From the NCBI RefSeq assembly GCF_003574315.2, contig NZ_AP025739.1, positions 3,224,001 to 3,288,000 on the forward strand: a stretch of DNA of 64,000 nt. Direction: 5' to 3'. Numbering within the stretch: position 1 is the stretch's first letter; every line of letters begins with the position of its first letter. Shown here piece after piece: positions 57,234 through 64,000 of the stretch. This stretch comes from Capsulimonas corticalis. Lineage in GTDB: Bacteria; Armatimonadota; Armatimonadia; Armatimonadales; Capsulimonadaceae. The position numbers were made by a program, and so were the translations under genes. Below the pieces are notes generated by a model. It saw only the letters and a program-made list of their open reading frames with translations. It was not told the DNA's origin and did not search any database.

Positions 57234-57803
57234 ATGCCTGAAGAGACAACAAAACATTCCGGGACTGCCCCGGTCACCTATCCCGCCGACGGCCCCCAGG
57301 GCGTCAGCACTCCGTCGGATCGCCTGCGCCGCCAGCTCATCAAGGGCGGAGCGGGCACGGTGCTCGCGGTCGCCGCCGTCTGGGCCGGCTGGACAAAAGT
57401 CCTGTTCCCCGAAGGCGCGGACAAAATCGCCGCCGCCCCGCCTTCGCCCCAGGGCGCCGCGGCGCCGGGAGCCGGACCGGCCGCGCCCGCCGGCCCCGCG
57501 AAGTCCCTCGGGGCGGCCGCCTCGTTCAAGGCGGGGGATCCGCCAAAGCTCGTCTTGATCGGAACGGACAACCCGCAGCCCTATCTCGTCGAGAATCTGG
57601 GCGGCGATCAGTTCCGCGTTCTGTCCGCGCTGTGCACGCACAAGGGCTGCACCGTCGACTGGAGCGCGAAGGACAACGTTTATATCTGCCCCTGTCACTA
57701 CGGCAAATTCAGCCGCGACGGGAAAAATGTCTCCGGGCCGCCGCCGTCCCCGCTGGAGGCCGTTCCGGCCCACGTTGAAAACGGCAATCTCGTCGTCTCG
57801 TAA
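57234..57803 (+). CDS. Rieske [2Fe-2S] protein with Tat-like signal
   Basis: 189 aa. A 30-residue polar lead-in, then SDRLRRQLIKGGAGTVLAVAAVWAGW (twin-arginine signal/anchor), a Pro/Ala linker, and a Rieske domain with ALCTHKGCTVDW and CPCHYGKFSRDGKNVSGPPPSPL, both ligand motifs complete. The uncleaved anchor and Gly-Pro-Pro flexible region resemble those of bc-type or QcrA-like Rieske subunits, but no cytochrome gene is adjacent. Divergent from efp; followed 58 bases later by a FixH/YtkA-like lipoprotein, probably in operon. Confidence 0.9.
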   Translation: MPEETTKHSGTAPVTYPADGPQGVSTPSDRLRRQLIKGGAGTVLAVAAVWAGWTKVLFPEGADKIAAAPPSPQGAAAPGAGPAAPAGPAKSLGAAASFKAGDPPKLVLIGTDNPQPYLVENLGGDQFRVLSALCTHKGCTVDWSAKDNVYICPCHYGKFSRDGKNVSGPPPSPLEAVPAHVENGNLVVS

Positions 57804-57861
57804 TCACTTTGTTCGGCCCGGAGGGAGCGCCCGCCGGGCGCTGATTTTTCTGGGAGTTCCC

Positions 57862-58263
57862 ATGCGTTCCATCTTCGTCCTCACGCTCGCGTGCGCCGCC
57901 CTCCTGGCGGGCTGCTCCAAGCCGCCCGCCGATGTCGCGCGCGCCGAGCAAACCTCCGGCGATCTCCATGTCGAGTTCTCCACCAATCCCGCGCCGCCCC
58001 ACAGCGGCCTGGACACGATTATCCTGACCGTCACCGACGCCGCCAGCGGCGCGCCCGTCGGCGACGCGAACATCACCGGCTCCGCCGCCATGGTCAGCCC
58101 CAAAATGCCCGGCTCCTCCGCCAGCGGCCGCTCACAGGGCAATGGCCGCTACGAAATCCCGCTGACCCTGCCGGTCGCGACAAAATACGAAATCAAGGTG
58201 CATATCGAACGCCCGCAAAAGCCGGCGGTCGATGTGGCCTTTCCTATTGAAGCTTGGAGTTAG
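57862..58263 (+). CDS. FixH/YtkA-like lipoprotein
   Basis: 133 aa. Lipoprotein signal with lipobox LLAGC (Cys18), then a single Ig-like beta domain: SGDLHVEFSTNPAPPHSGLDTIILTVTDAASGAPVGDANITGSAAMVSPKMPGSSASG...GNGRYEIPLTLPVATKYEIKVHI. The P-x-x-G-x-N-x-x-x-x-x-V-x-D pattern and Met residues recall YtkA/FixH domains, which accompany copper or cytochrome oxidase assembly. ATG 57862 gives the signal; the frame is open upstream inside the Rieske gene. Membrane-tethered, probably periplasmic. Confidence 0.8.
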   Translation: MRSIFVLTLACAALLAGCSKPPADVARAEQTSGDLHVEFSTNPAPPHSGLDTIILTVTDAASGAPVGDANITGSAAMVSPKMPGSSASGRSQGNGRYEIPLTLPVATKYEIKVHIERPQKPAVDVAFPIEAWS

Positions 58264-58589
58264 GTGCAAACCCGCGCCCGGCCTTCGTGTGGCAAACCCA
58301 CTTGGCGTTTCACGCCACCCGGGTGATCTACCTCGGCCTTCGACCGATCCCTCCCGGGCAAACCCACCCCCGGCCTTCGGCCGACCCCTCCCGCCGACGG
58401 GAAGGGTGATTTCAGAGTGTGTTATCGCGCGGGGCTTTCGTCAGAGGCAATCCTACGAACCCTTCCCGTCGCGGGAGGGGTGGCCCGCAGGGCCGAGGTG
58501 GGTTTGCCAAGGGAGTACGCGAAGGCTGAGGGTAAAGACCAGCCAAAGGCCCTGAAGTTCAAGAGAGAAACAAAAACAAGGAGAAGTAA
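58264..58589. other. 326-bp intergenic region with repeats
   Basis: No gene seen. It holds several ggcaaaccca(c) units (58286, 58357 and reversed at 58500), the inverted repeat annotated separately at 58357-58508, and, just before the OsmC gene, AAGGAG at 58578-58583. No clear promoter. Confidence 0.6.
58357..58508. repeat. Imperfect inverted repeat, about 50-bp arms
   Basis: Left arm 58357-58407 (ggcaaacccacc ... gacgggaagggt) and right arm 58459-58508 (acccttcccgtc ... ggtgggtttgcc) are reverse complements apart from a variable ggcc-rich centre, around a 51-bp spacer. A single related arm lies at 1793-1836, in the terC leader. Dispersed repeat family. Confidence 0.72.
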
Positions 58590-58991
58590 GTGGTAGAGAT
58601 CGACGCCCGTTACGACGGAAATAAGAAGTGCTCGCTGACCCATCAAGAAGGGCCGACCCTGAATACGGATGCGCCCAAGGATATCGGCGGCGACGCCTCC
58701 GCCTTCAGCCCGACCGACTTGGTCGCCTCCGGGCTCGCGGCCTGCATTCTGACCACGATCGCGATGTTCGCCGAGCGTCACGACCTAGACATCACCGGCG
58801 CGACGGCGCATGTCACTAAGATCATGAACGCGAGCCCCCGCCGCATTGGGGGCCTGCCGGTGTCGGTCGTTCTGCCGGCTAGCATTCCCGAAGACTTCCG
58901 GCCGACGCTGGAGCGCGTCGGGCATTTGTGCCCGGTCCACGCCAGTCTGCATCCCGATATCGACGCGCCAATTGAGTATCGATACGAGTAA
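58590..58991 (+). CDS. OsmC-family peroxide-reducing protein
   Basis: 133 aa. OsmC/Ohr fold: DIGGDASAFSPTDLVASGLAACILTTIAMFAERHDLDI holds the first Cys, and HLCPVHASL the second; the two form the redox pair that reduces organic hydroperoxides. Short form of the family. GTG 58590 start with AAGGAG six bases upstream. Monocistronic, ending at a hairpin shared with the convergent PRC-barrel gene. Confidence 0.92.
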   Translation: MVEIDARYDGNKKCSLTHQEGPTLNTDAPKDIGGDASAFSPTDLVASGLAACILTTIAMFAERHDLDITGATAHVTKIMNASPRRIGGLPVSVVLPASIPEDFRPTLERVGHLCPVHASLHPDIDAPIEYRYE

Positions 58992-59003
58992 GACGGCCCG
59001 GAT

Positions 59004-59034
59004 GCCCCCCGAAGCCCTGTAAAGGTCGGGGGGC
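59004..59034. terminator. Bidirectional hairpin between OsmC and PRC-barrel genes
   Basis: gccccccga (59004-59012) pairs with tcggggggc (59026-59034) between two convergent genes. The flanking aga/tct could extend the stem. Confidence 0.65.
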
Positions 59035-59049
59035 GTCTCGATTCAAACT

Positions 59050-59406
59050 TTACAGTCCCGCGACCTTCACCCGGGCCTTCTTGTCGCTGTCGCTGGTGAT
59101 GTCGTCATACGACACCAGCACGCGGCGGTCGCCGATGCCGAGGGGATGGTTGCCGAGCGCCAGCAGCGCGTAGAACGGCTGGCGGGTGTGCGGGTCGACG
59201 TAGAGATCGTCCACCTTGCCGACATCGTGGCCGGTGGGATTGACGACCGTGAAGCCGCGCGGATCGGCGAAGCCGGTTCCTGCGGTGGATCCAGCCTGGA
59301 TAGCGCCCTTGCTGTCCTGATCACGCTTTTCCAGTTCGCTCAGAAGCTCCAGAATGGCCGGCGCGCCTGTGCGCTGCTGTTCGTTGAAAGTCTGCGTCTG
59401 TGTCAT
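59050..59406 (-). CDS. PRC-barrel domain protein
   Basis: 118 aa. The C-terminal PRC-barrel (about 45-115) has GFTVVNPTGHDVGKVDDLYVDPHTRQPFYALLALG and RRVLVSYDDI. The N-terminal part is a Gln/Glu-rich helix. PRC-barrels occur in photosynthetic reaction-centre H subunits, RimM and many small stress proteins; here it is free-standing, so the specific role is unknown. ATG 59406 has GGAGGG seven bases upstream. Confidence 0.85.
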   Translation of the reverse strand: MTQTQTFNEQQRTGAPAILELLSELEKRDQDSKGAIQAGSTAGTGFADPRGFTVVNPTGHDVGKVDDLYVDPHTRQPFYALLALGNHPLGIGDRRVLVSYDDITSDSDKKARVKVAGL

Positions 59407-59484
59407 CGTATGTCCCTCCGAAAATTGTGTCACTCATAGTGACTATTCCCGGTGGATAAGCGCGATAAACGTCGGCGGGTAGGC

Positions 59485-60834
59485 TTATTCGTAGCGCAGG
59501 AGGGTTTCGCCAAGACAGATGACGTCTCCGGCGCTGAGCGGGGTGGGAGCGACGACAAGCGCGTCGTTGACGTGGACGCCGTTGGAGGCGCCGATATCGG
59601 AGAGGATATGGCGCGCGTCCGTGTATTCGATCCGCGCATGGACCCGGGAGATGTGCGTGTCGGCCGGCAGCGCGATCTCGTTTGCGGAGGCGCGGCCGAT
59701 CGTGACGGGATCGTGCTGCACCGGGAAGCTGTGCCCGATGTAAGCGCCGGAGATGCACACGAGGCGTGAGCCGATGGCGCCGCGGCTACGAGGCTCCCCG
59801 CCTCCAGAGTGCGCCAGGCGCGCCGCCTGCATCGCGGGTGAATCCATATCCATCGCCGTGACCAGCAGCTCTTCCGGCAGGGAGAATGGGGCCTGCGCTA
59901 TCGGTTCCGGCCGGCTGGCGCTGGGCTCCGGTTCGGCAGGACGCGGCGGAGCCGGCGGCAGAGCCATCGACTGCGTGGCGGGTTCGAGAAAGACAAAGAT
60001 CCGGTCGCCGACCTGGATCCGATCCCCATGGGTGAGCCACTTTTCGGACGTCATGGGCGATTCGTTGAGCAGGGTCGCCTTCTGTCCGGTGCGCGCCATA
60101 TGCCGCAGTCGACGCCGCTGCTCCTGGGGCAGGTATTCGATGACGGCGTGCACCGACGCGACGCCGCCGGCGAAGATCTCGCATTCGGAGCCGCTGCCGA
60201 TGCGGGTGACGATGCTGGCGAGAGGATATTCGTTGCCTGGATGCGGCGCGCGCAGCGACCGCAGCCATGCCTTCTTGCGCAGATCGGGAGCGAGTCCGGA
60301 ACCCAGGCCGATCAGACCGGCGGCGGCGGACAGCGCCACAAGCCGGCTGAAGGTCGCCGACCATGGGCCGCCGTCAAACGCCGTGGCCGCCTGGAGCGCG
60401 ACTTCCCCCATCGCGGCGCCGACAATCGCGCCGATCGAACCCTGGAGCGCCAGCGGAGCGCTCCGCCGCGCCAATCCCTGCGTCGCGCCCGTCAGCGTGG
60501 CGATGAGCAGTAAGCCCCCGGTAACCGATCCCGGCCAAAATCCGCTGTCGGGGACAAAGAGGCCGAAGATGCTCACTCCGCAGCCGGCGGCGAACCCCAG
60601 CAGCGCCCCCGAACCCAGCGCCTTGCGCCGCTGCGCGGGATTATCGCTAACCATCGCTTCCACAATGCCCGCCGAGAACCCGATCAGCACACTGAGCATC
60701 GCCGCCTGCCACGGCGCATGCGGAACCACACCGGTGTCCGTGGGGCTGCGCAGGACTTCGGTCAGAATCCAGGTAAGCGCGCCGGACGCGACTCCGGCGA
60801 TCATCAGCAAAAGCGCCTTGGTCTGCAGTGACAT
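59485..60834 (-). CDS. Membrane protein with two FHA domains
   Basis: 449 aa. Six or so hydrophobic helices in residues 1-180 (many Gly/Ala), then a first FHA domain (about 195-285: SIVTRIGSGSECEIFAGGVASVHAVIEY, LNESPMTSEKWLTHGDRIQVGDRIFVFLE) that lacks some canonical residues, a Pro-rich linker, and a second, canonical FHA domain (about 355-448: DPVTIGRASANEIALPADTHISRVHARIEY, DIGASNGVHVNDAL). It should bind phosphothreonine proteins at the inner membrane. Related in concept to the FHA protein at 46433. Confidence 0.87.
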   Translation of the reverse strand: MSLQTKALLLMIAGVASGALTWILTEVLRSPTDTGVVPHAPWQAAMLSVLIGFSAGIVEAMVSDNPAQRRKALGSGALLGFAAGCGVSIFGLFVPDSGFWPGSVTGGLLLIATLTGATQGLARRSAPLALQGSIGAIVGAAMGEVALQAATAFDGGPWSATFSRLVALSAAAGLIGLGSGLAPDLRKKAWLRSLRAPHPGNEYPLASIVTRIGSGSECEIFAGGVASVHAVIEYLPQEQRRRLRHMARTGQKATLLNESPMTSEKWLTHGDRIQVGDRIFVFLEPATQSMALPPAPPRPAEPEPSASRPEPIAQAPFSLPEELLVTAMDMDSPAMQAARLAHSGGGEPRSRGAIGSRLVCISGAYIGHSFPVQHDPVTIGRASANEIALPADTHISRVHARIEYTDARHILSDIGASNGVHVNDALVVAPTPLSAGDVICLGETLLRYE

Positions 60835-60901
60835 AGTGGTGTTTGTGGGTTAGGCGATCGATTCGATTAGTGCTGGCGTGATTCACTGTCTCCGAACCCG
60901 C

Positions 60902-61039
60902 GTGGAAGACGCCCTCCAGCCCCCACTGCTTATTGGGCTAGGTTTTCTGTATTTCATATCGCCGGCATGCCACCCGGTGAAATTGGCCGAACAAAAAAAC
61001 GATCCCAATGAACAGTGGGGCCGGGGGGCCATCTTCCAC
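60902..61039. repeat. Imperfect 35-bp inverted repeat, possible structured RNA
   Basis: 60902-60936 (gtggaagacgccctccagcc and on) and 61005-61039 are reverse complements at about 27 of 35 positions, with a 68-bp loop. It lies in the 245-bp gap between two minus-strand genes, 5' of the FHA gene's start and 3' of nothing but the glycosyltransferase. No ORF inside. Confidence 0.5.
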
Positions 61040-61079
61040 ACGGGGTGATGGCGGAAGGCCTCTCAAATAACGATAGGTT

Positions 61080-61778
61080 TTACGACCCCGCGATGGTCCG
61101 CGCCACGTCTCGGAATTGCTTTCCCCGGTGCACGATGTCCGACCACTCGCCGCCGGTGACGTGATGCCGGAACTCCGTTTCGACTTCGACGACTTTGAAA
61201 CCGGCTTTGATCGCGGCGATCGTCAGCGCCACTTCCACGCCGAAGCCGTTTGCGAATTTGCCATCCACGGCCTCTAACACTTCGCGCCGTACGGCGCGCT
61301 GGCCGGAGAGCGGCTGCCGAAACGTCTGGCCGGTCCGGCGCTGGATCCCCCAGTTGGCGAGGCGCACCACGAAACCGCGCCCGCCGCTCTGGCCGGTCGC
61401 GGCGAAGGCGGGATCGGGCGGGAGCAGCCCGATCGCCATGTCGGCCTCGCCGCGAAGCAGGGGCGGGAGCAGCTTGACGGCTTCCGTCGCCGAGGCGCCC
61501 AGGTCGGCGTCCAAAAGCAGGAAAATCTGGCCGATTTCTTTCGCGGCGCTGTACGCCGCGGTCAGGGCCGCGCCTTTGCCCTGGTTCTTTTGCTGCAAGA
61601 CGATGTCCGCGCCGGCGGCTTTGGCGGCGCTCACCGTGTGGTCGGACGAACCGTCGTCGACCACGACGATGGTGTGGATCTCGCGGCGGAAGCGCAGGGC
61701 GGCGACGGTCTTTGCAATGCGCTCTTGTTCATTATACGCCGGAATAAGCGCACAGACATGAAGATCGGGTTCGCTCAC
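61080..61778 (-). CDS. Family 2 glycosyltransferase
   Basis: 232 aa GT-A fold enzyme. VCALIPAYNEQERIAKTVAAL, IVVVDDGSSDHT (nucleotide-sugar site) and LLLDADLGAS (DxD-like metal site) are followed by SGQRAVRREVLEAVDGKFANGFGVEVALTIAAIKAG. Resembles dolichyl/polyprenyl-phosphate sugar transferases but without C-terminal TM helices. Four-base overlap with the MctB-like gene upstream, so it is in the SteA operon and may act in envelope glycan synthesis. Confidence 0.9.
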   Translation of the reverse strand: MSEPDLHVCALIPAYNEQERIAKTVAALRFRREIHTIVVVDDGSSDHTVSAAKAAGADIVLQQKNQGKGAALTAAYSAAKEIGQIFLLLDADLGASATEAVKLLPPLLRGEADMAIGLLPPDPAFAATGQSGGRGFVVRLANWGIQRRTGQTFRQPLSGQRAVRREVLEAVDGKFANGFGVEVALTIAAIKAGFKVVEVETEFRHHVTGGEWSDIVHRGKQFRDVARTIAGS

Positions 61779-62713
61779 GACGATTGATCCTCCAGGACCG
61801 GGGGAAGCTGGCGCGTCGCCGTAGGTTTGAGGCCGTAATCGGCGCGGTCGCCGGCGTCCGTGCGCAGCGTATACGGCAGATCGAGCTGGCCCAGCGAGCG
61901 GTCGACGCAGTCGATGGTCGTCAGTCCATATTTCTGGTAAGTCTTGATCGAGGAGACGCCGACGTCGAACGGCTCGCAGCCGACAATCGTGACGGGGGCG
62001 GTCGGCGTGGAAGAATCTTCGAGGCGCTGGATCAGATTACCGTCGATGGGATTGGCGCTGTCGTCCGGCCAATCGATCTTGCGGCCGCCGACGAAGACGA
62101 ACGAGGCGCAGGGCGCGGCCACGTCGCCGTCGACCGTCAGGAGCCCCTGCGTTTGAAGGATTTGCAGCGCCTGACCGAGGCTCGGCTTGCTCGTGGAGCC
62201 GCTGCGCAGGATGGAGGCGATCGCCGCCAAAATGGGGCCGTTATCGGCGCTGTTGGCGCCGGCGTCGGGCGTCTCCGCCGGCGCGGGGTAGGAGTCCGCG
62301 GGGAGGGTGCCAAGCAGGGTGGTGATCTGCGAACTCGTCAGCGCGTCCATCTTGTCCTCGATCACGACGGTCGCCGCGACATTGGCGCCCGAAAGCTGAA
62401 GGGCGGCGGCGGCGGACGCGGTGGCCTGCGGGTAGTCGCCGCACTGGACGACCACGACGCGACGGCCCGTGAGCTTGCCGTGGGTCAGCTTGGGGCGCAA
62501 TGAGTTCAGGGCGCGCTCCACCTGCACGAGCTGGCTTTTGGCATCCCGGCCCTCCTGAACGGCGCCGTCCACCTGGACTTGCAGCGCCGCCAGGCTCTTG
62601 GCCTGCTGGATGACCTGCACCGGCAGGGTAACGTGCTCGCCGATCAAAATGCCGAAGCCCAGCATGAGAAAGACGGCGCAAAGGTAGACAATATGGTAGC
62701 GGACATCAAGCAT
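61775..62713 (-). CDS. MctB/SteB-like protein (copper transporter family label)
   Basis: 312 aa. One N-terminal TM helix (YHIVYLCAVFLMLGFGILIGEHV), a coiled coil (LAALQVQVDGAVQEGRDAKSQLVQVERALNSLRPKL), then a globular periplasmic domain with RRVVVVQCGDYPQATASAAAALQLSGANVAATVVI. This is the MctB layout; family members pair with SteA in Actinobacteria, where the SteA-SteB pair affects cell separation. ATG 62713 starts nine bases after the SteA stop. A role with SteA at the division site is more likely than copper transport, inferred from the pairing. Confidence 0.85.
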   Translation of the reverse strand: MLDVRYHIVYLCAVFLMLGFGILIGEHVTLPVQVIQQAKSLAALQVQVDGAVQEGRDAKSQLVQVERALNSLRPKLTHGKLTGRRVVVVQCGDYPQATASAAAALQLSGANVAATVVIEDKMDALTSSQITTLLGTLPADSYPAPAETPDAGANSADNGPILAAIASILRSGSTSKPSLGQALQILQTQGLLTVDGDVAAPCASFVFVGGRKIDWPDDSANPIDGNLIQRLEDSSTPTAPVTIVGCEPFDVGVSSIKTYQKYGLTTIDCVDRSLGQLDLPYTLRTDAGDRADYGLKPTATRQLPPVLEDQSS

Positions 62714-62721
62714 AGTGAGGG

Positions 62722-63909
62722 TCAGTGGCTGTGGAATCGCCATCCGAAATGGAGCTGCCACCAGATGTGGAACATCTCCGTGATGTTGCGCCAGATCGGC
62801 GACTTCGCGAGCAGAACGACGAACGGAAACATAGCCGAGAGAATCACGGCGACAAAGGCGCTGAAGGGCGGCTTGGGCCGGTAAAGCTTGAAGACGCCCC
62901 GGGCGTCCACCAGACGCGTTCCGATCTTGAGCCGGACGAGAAAGGTGCTCGCCATCCCCGCGCGGCCCTTGTCGAGAAAGTCTTCCAGGTTTGAATGCGT
63001 GCCGACGGCGACGATCAGGTCCGCGTTGTGCTCGTACGCCAGCAGCATCGCCGCGTCCTCGCTCGTGCCGGGAACGGGAAACGTGTCGGCTTCCAGGCCA
63101 AGCTCGCGAATACGCGCCATGCCGGGCGCTTCGCCGCCGCGCCGCGCGTAGGCGTGGACGATCAGCTGGGCGCCGCACTCCAGCGCTTCGTCCGAGACGC
63201 TGTCCATATCGCCCAAAATGATCTCGGGCGTGCAGCCGATGGCGAGCAGCGCGTCGGCGGCGCCGTCCACGGCGATGACAACAGGGCGAACCTCGGTCAG
63301 ATAGGCGCGCAGCAGCGCCAGGTCTTCTTTATAGTGCGCGCCGCGAACGACCACCAGCACATGCCGTCCGGCCATCTTGGTCCCCCGCAGCATGGGAACA
63401 TTGGTCGGATCGAGCAGCAGGTCTTTGTCGGCGTCGAGATATTGCAGGGTGTTGCGCGCGAACTTCTCCAGTTCCGCGCCGAGATTGGCCCGCGCGTCCT
63501 GTGTAGCCGTTAAGATCGCGGAATCGTCCCAGAGCTTCACCGGGCCGACCGCAGAGTCGCCTTGATAGAGAATGCTCTCGGAATCCAGCGCCAGCGCCGA
63601 GCCCTCCCGGATGCGCGCAAACGCCTCCGCGTCGGACAGCTCATACATGGGGATACCGGCGTCCGCCAGCACGCCGGGGCCACGGTTGGGATACTTGCCG
63701 CTGATGAACGGCCGCGCATTGATCACCGCCGCCACGCGCGCGTCCGCCAGCGAGCGCGCCGCCAGCGCGTCCAGGTCCGAATGGTCGATCACCGCCACAT
63801 CGCCCGGCCTTAGCCGCGCGGTCAGGTTTTTGGTGCGTTTGTCCACGCGCGCCGAGCCCAGCACGGTATGCTCCAGGCTCGTCGAAGGCTGTGGCCGGGT
63901 AGTCGCCAA
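62722..63909 (-). CDS. steA: SteA-like protein (thiamine pyrophosphokinase fold)
   Basis: 395 aa. The N-terminal domain has LEHTVLGSARVDKRTKNLTARLRPGDVAVIDHSDLDALAARSL and AVINARPFISGKYPNRGPGVL, the signature of the SteA/DUF family. The middle (about 195-320) is a TPK-like catalytic fold with AVDGAADALLAIGCTPEIILGDMDSVSDEAL. The C-terminus has a TM helix (FVAVILSAMFPFVVLLA). Actinobacterial SteA localises to the cytokinetic ring with SteB. Operon SteA - MctB-like - glycosyltransferase. The upstream 91 bp to the window edge show no further gene. Confidence 0.88.
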   Translation of the reverse strand: MATTRPQPSTSLEHTVLGSARVDKRTKNLTARLRPGDVAVIDHSDLDALAARSLADARVAAVINARPFISGKYPNRGPGVLADAGIPMYELSDAEAFARIREGSALALDSESILYQGDSAVGPVKLWDDSAILTATQDARANLGAELEKFARNTLQYLDADKDLLLDPTNVPMLRGTKMAGRHVLVVVRGAHYKEDLALLRAYLTEVRPVVIAVDGAADALLAIGCTPEIILGDMDSVSDEALECGAQLIVHAYARRGGEAPGMARIRELGLEADTFPVPGTSEDAAMLLAYEHNADLIVAVGTHSNLEDFLDKGRAGMASTFLVRLKIGTRLVDARGVFKLYRPKPPFSAFVAVILSAMFPFVVLLAKSPIWRNITEMFHIWWQLHFGWRFHSH

Positions 63910-64000
63910 ATTTCCAAACTCCCTGATGCGGCTCTTTCACGCAGACGAATAATTTTATAGTATAGCACACGCCGCGATACAGACGCGCAAGACGCCCTCG

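Noticed and set aside
61775-62713. Copper transport as the function of the MctB-like protein
   Set aside because: It has one TM helix and a coiled coil, lacks an obvious copper-binding Met/Cys set, and is paired with SteA; the family label is probably misleading here.
1-64000. CRISPR arrays, tRNA or rRNA genes, insertion sequences, prophage
   Set aside because: No regularly spaced direct repeats, no cloverleaf-like segments with the usual T-loop consensus, and no transposase, integrase or phage structural genes were seen by eye on either strand.

Overview
ORGANISM. The window is a GC-rich chromosomal segment that I attribute to Armatimonadota, most likely a Capsulimonas-like bacterium. This is an inference from gene content, not from a database search. 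The clearest marker is the prepilin-type protein at 2340-3086: its N-terminal helix runs into the sequence [14 protein letters not shown], which is typical of the many type II secretion/pilin-like proteins of that phylum. A TonB-dependent receptor shows a diderm envelope. The efp-acc-nusB-folD-ispA gene order is close to that of Firmicutes, and a SteA/MctB-like pair is better known from Actinobacteria. No rRNA, tRNA, CRISPR array, transposase or prophage was found.

LAYOUT. 1-2.1 kb: 3' part of rtcA and a TerC-type exporter under a yybP-ykoY (Mn2+) riboswitch. 2.1-5.2 kb: a TPP riboswitch, read divergently from the Mn2+ switch, followed by a translationally coupled prepilin-like gene, thiamine pyrophosphokinase and sodium:solute symporter. 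5.2-17.9 kb: assorted metabolic, secreted and regulatory genes (MOSC, SDR, ankyrin, Clp-N, DUF72, aldo/keto reductase, YjbR, a zinc phospholipase C/HET-C-like secreted protein, AraC regulator, NmrA, DUF1772) with several intergenic inverted repeats. 17.9-25.4 kb (minus strand): a compact lasso-peptide operon, described below. 25.5-30.1 kb: a GGDEF/HD-GYP membrane protein, a Crp/Fnr regulator, a 7Fe ferredoxin and a Tat-type Rieske protein. 30.3-37.4 kb: a signalling operon of ABC-type substrate-binding protein, histidine kinase, REC-GGDEF-HD-GYP regulator and TonB-dependent receptor. 38.7-41.1 kb: ECF sigma factor, zinc anti-sigma factor, Spy/CpxP-like periplasmic protein and DUF5666 protein. 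41-47.4 kb: lipid kinase, tandem HD-GYP protein, aldo/keto reductase, bifunctional NAD(P)HX repair enzyme and FHA protein. 47.7-57 kb (minus strand): a long housekeeping cluster efp - Cys-rich membrane protein - accB - pilin-like - accC - small membrane protein - nusB - GNAT - dcd - sialate esterase - folD - ispA. 57.2-64 kb: a second Rieske protein, FixH/YtkA-like lipoprotein, OsmC, PRC-barrel, a two-FHA membrane protein, a GT2 glycosyltransferase and the MctB-like/SteA pair.

MOST INTERESTING SYSTEM. The lasso operon encodes cyclase (C), precursor (A), HprK-like kinase, RRE protein (B1), leader peptidase (B2), nucleotidyltransferase, GNAT acetyltransferase and DHA2 exporter. Its precursor is not a normal 40-60 aa peptide. 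It is a 159-residue protein with a textbook lasso leader (Y22-x2-P25-x-L27-x3-G31-x5-T37), a 17-residue candidate core whose only acidic residue, D46, sits at ring position 8, and then a complete C-terminal peptidase S74 (endosialidase-type) intramolecular chaperone/autoprotease domain. The S74 Ser-Lys dyad (S56 and K61) begins exactly where the core should end. I infer that S74 self-cleavage could define the C-terminus of the lasso peptide, and perhaps that the domain helps to pre-fold it. I know of no described example.
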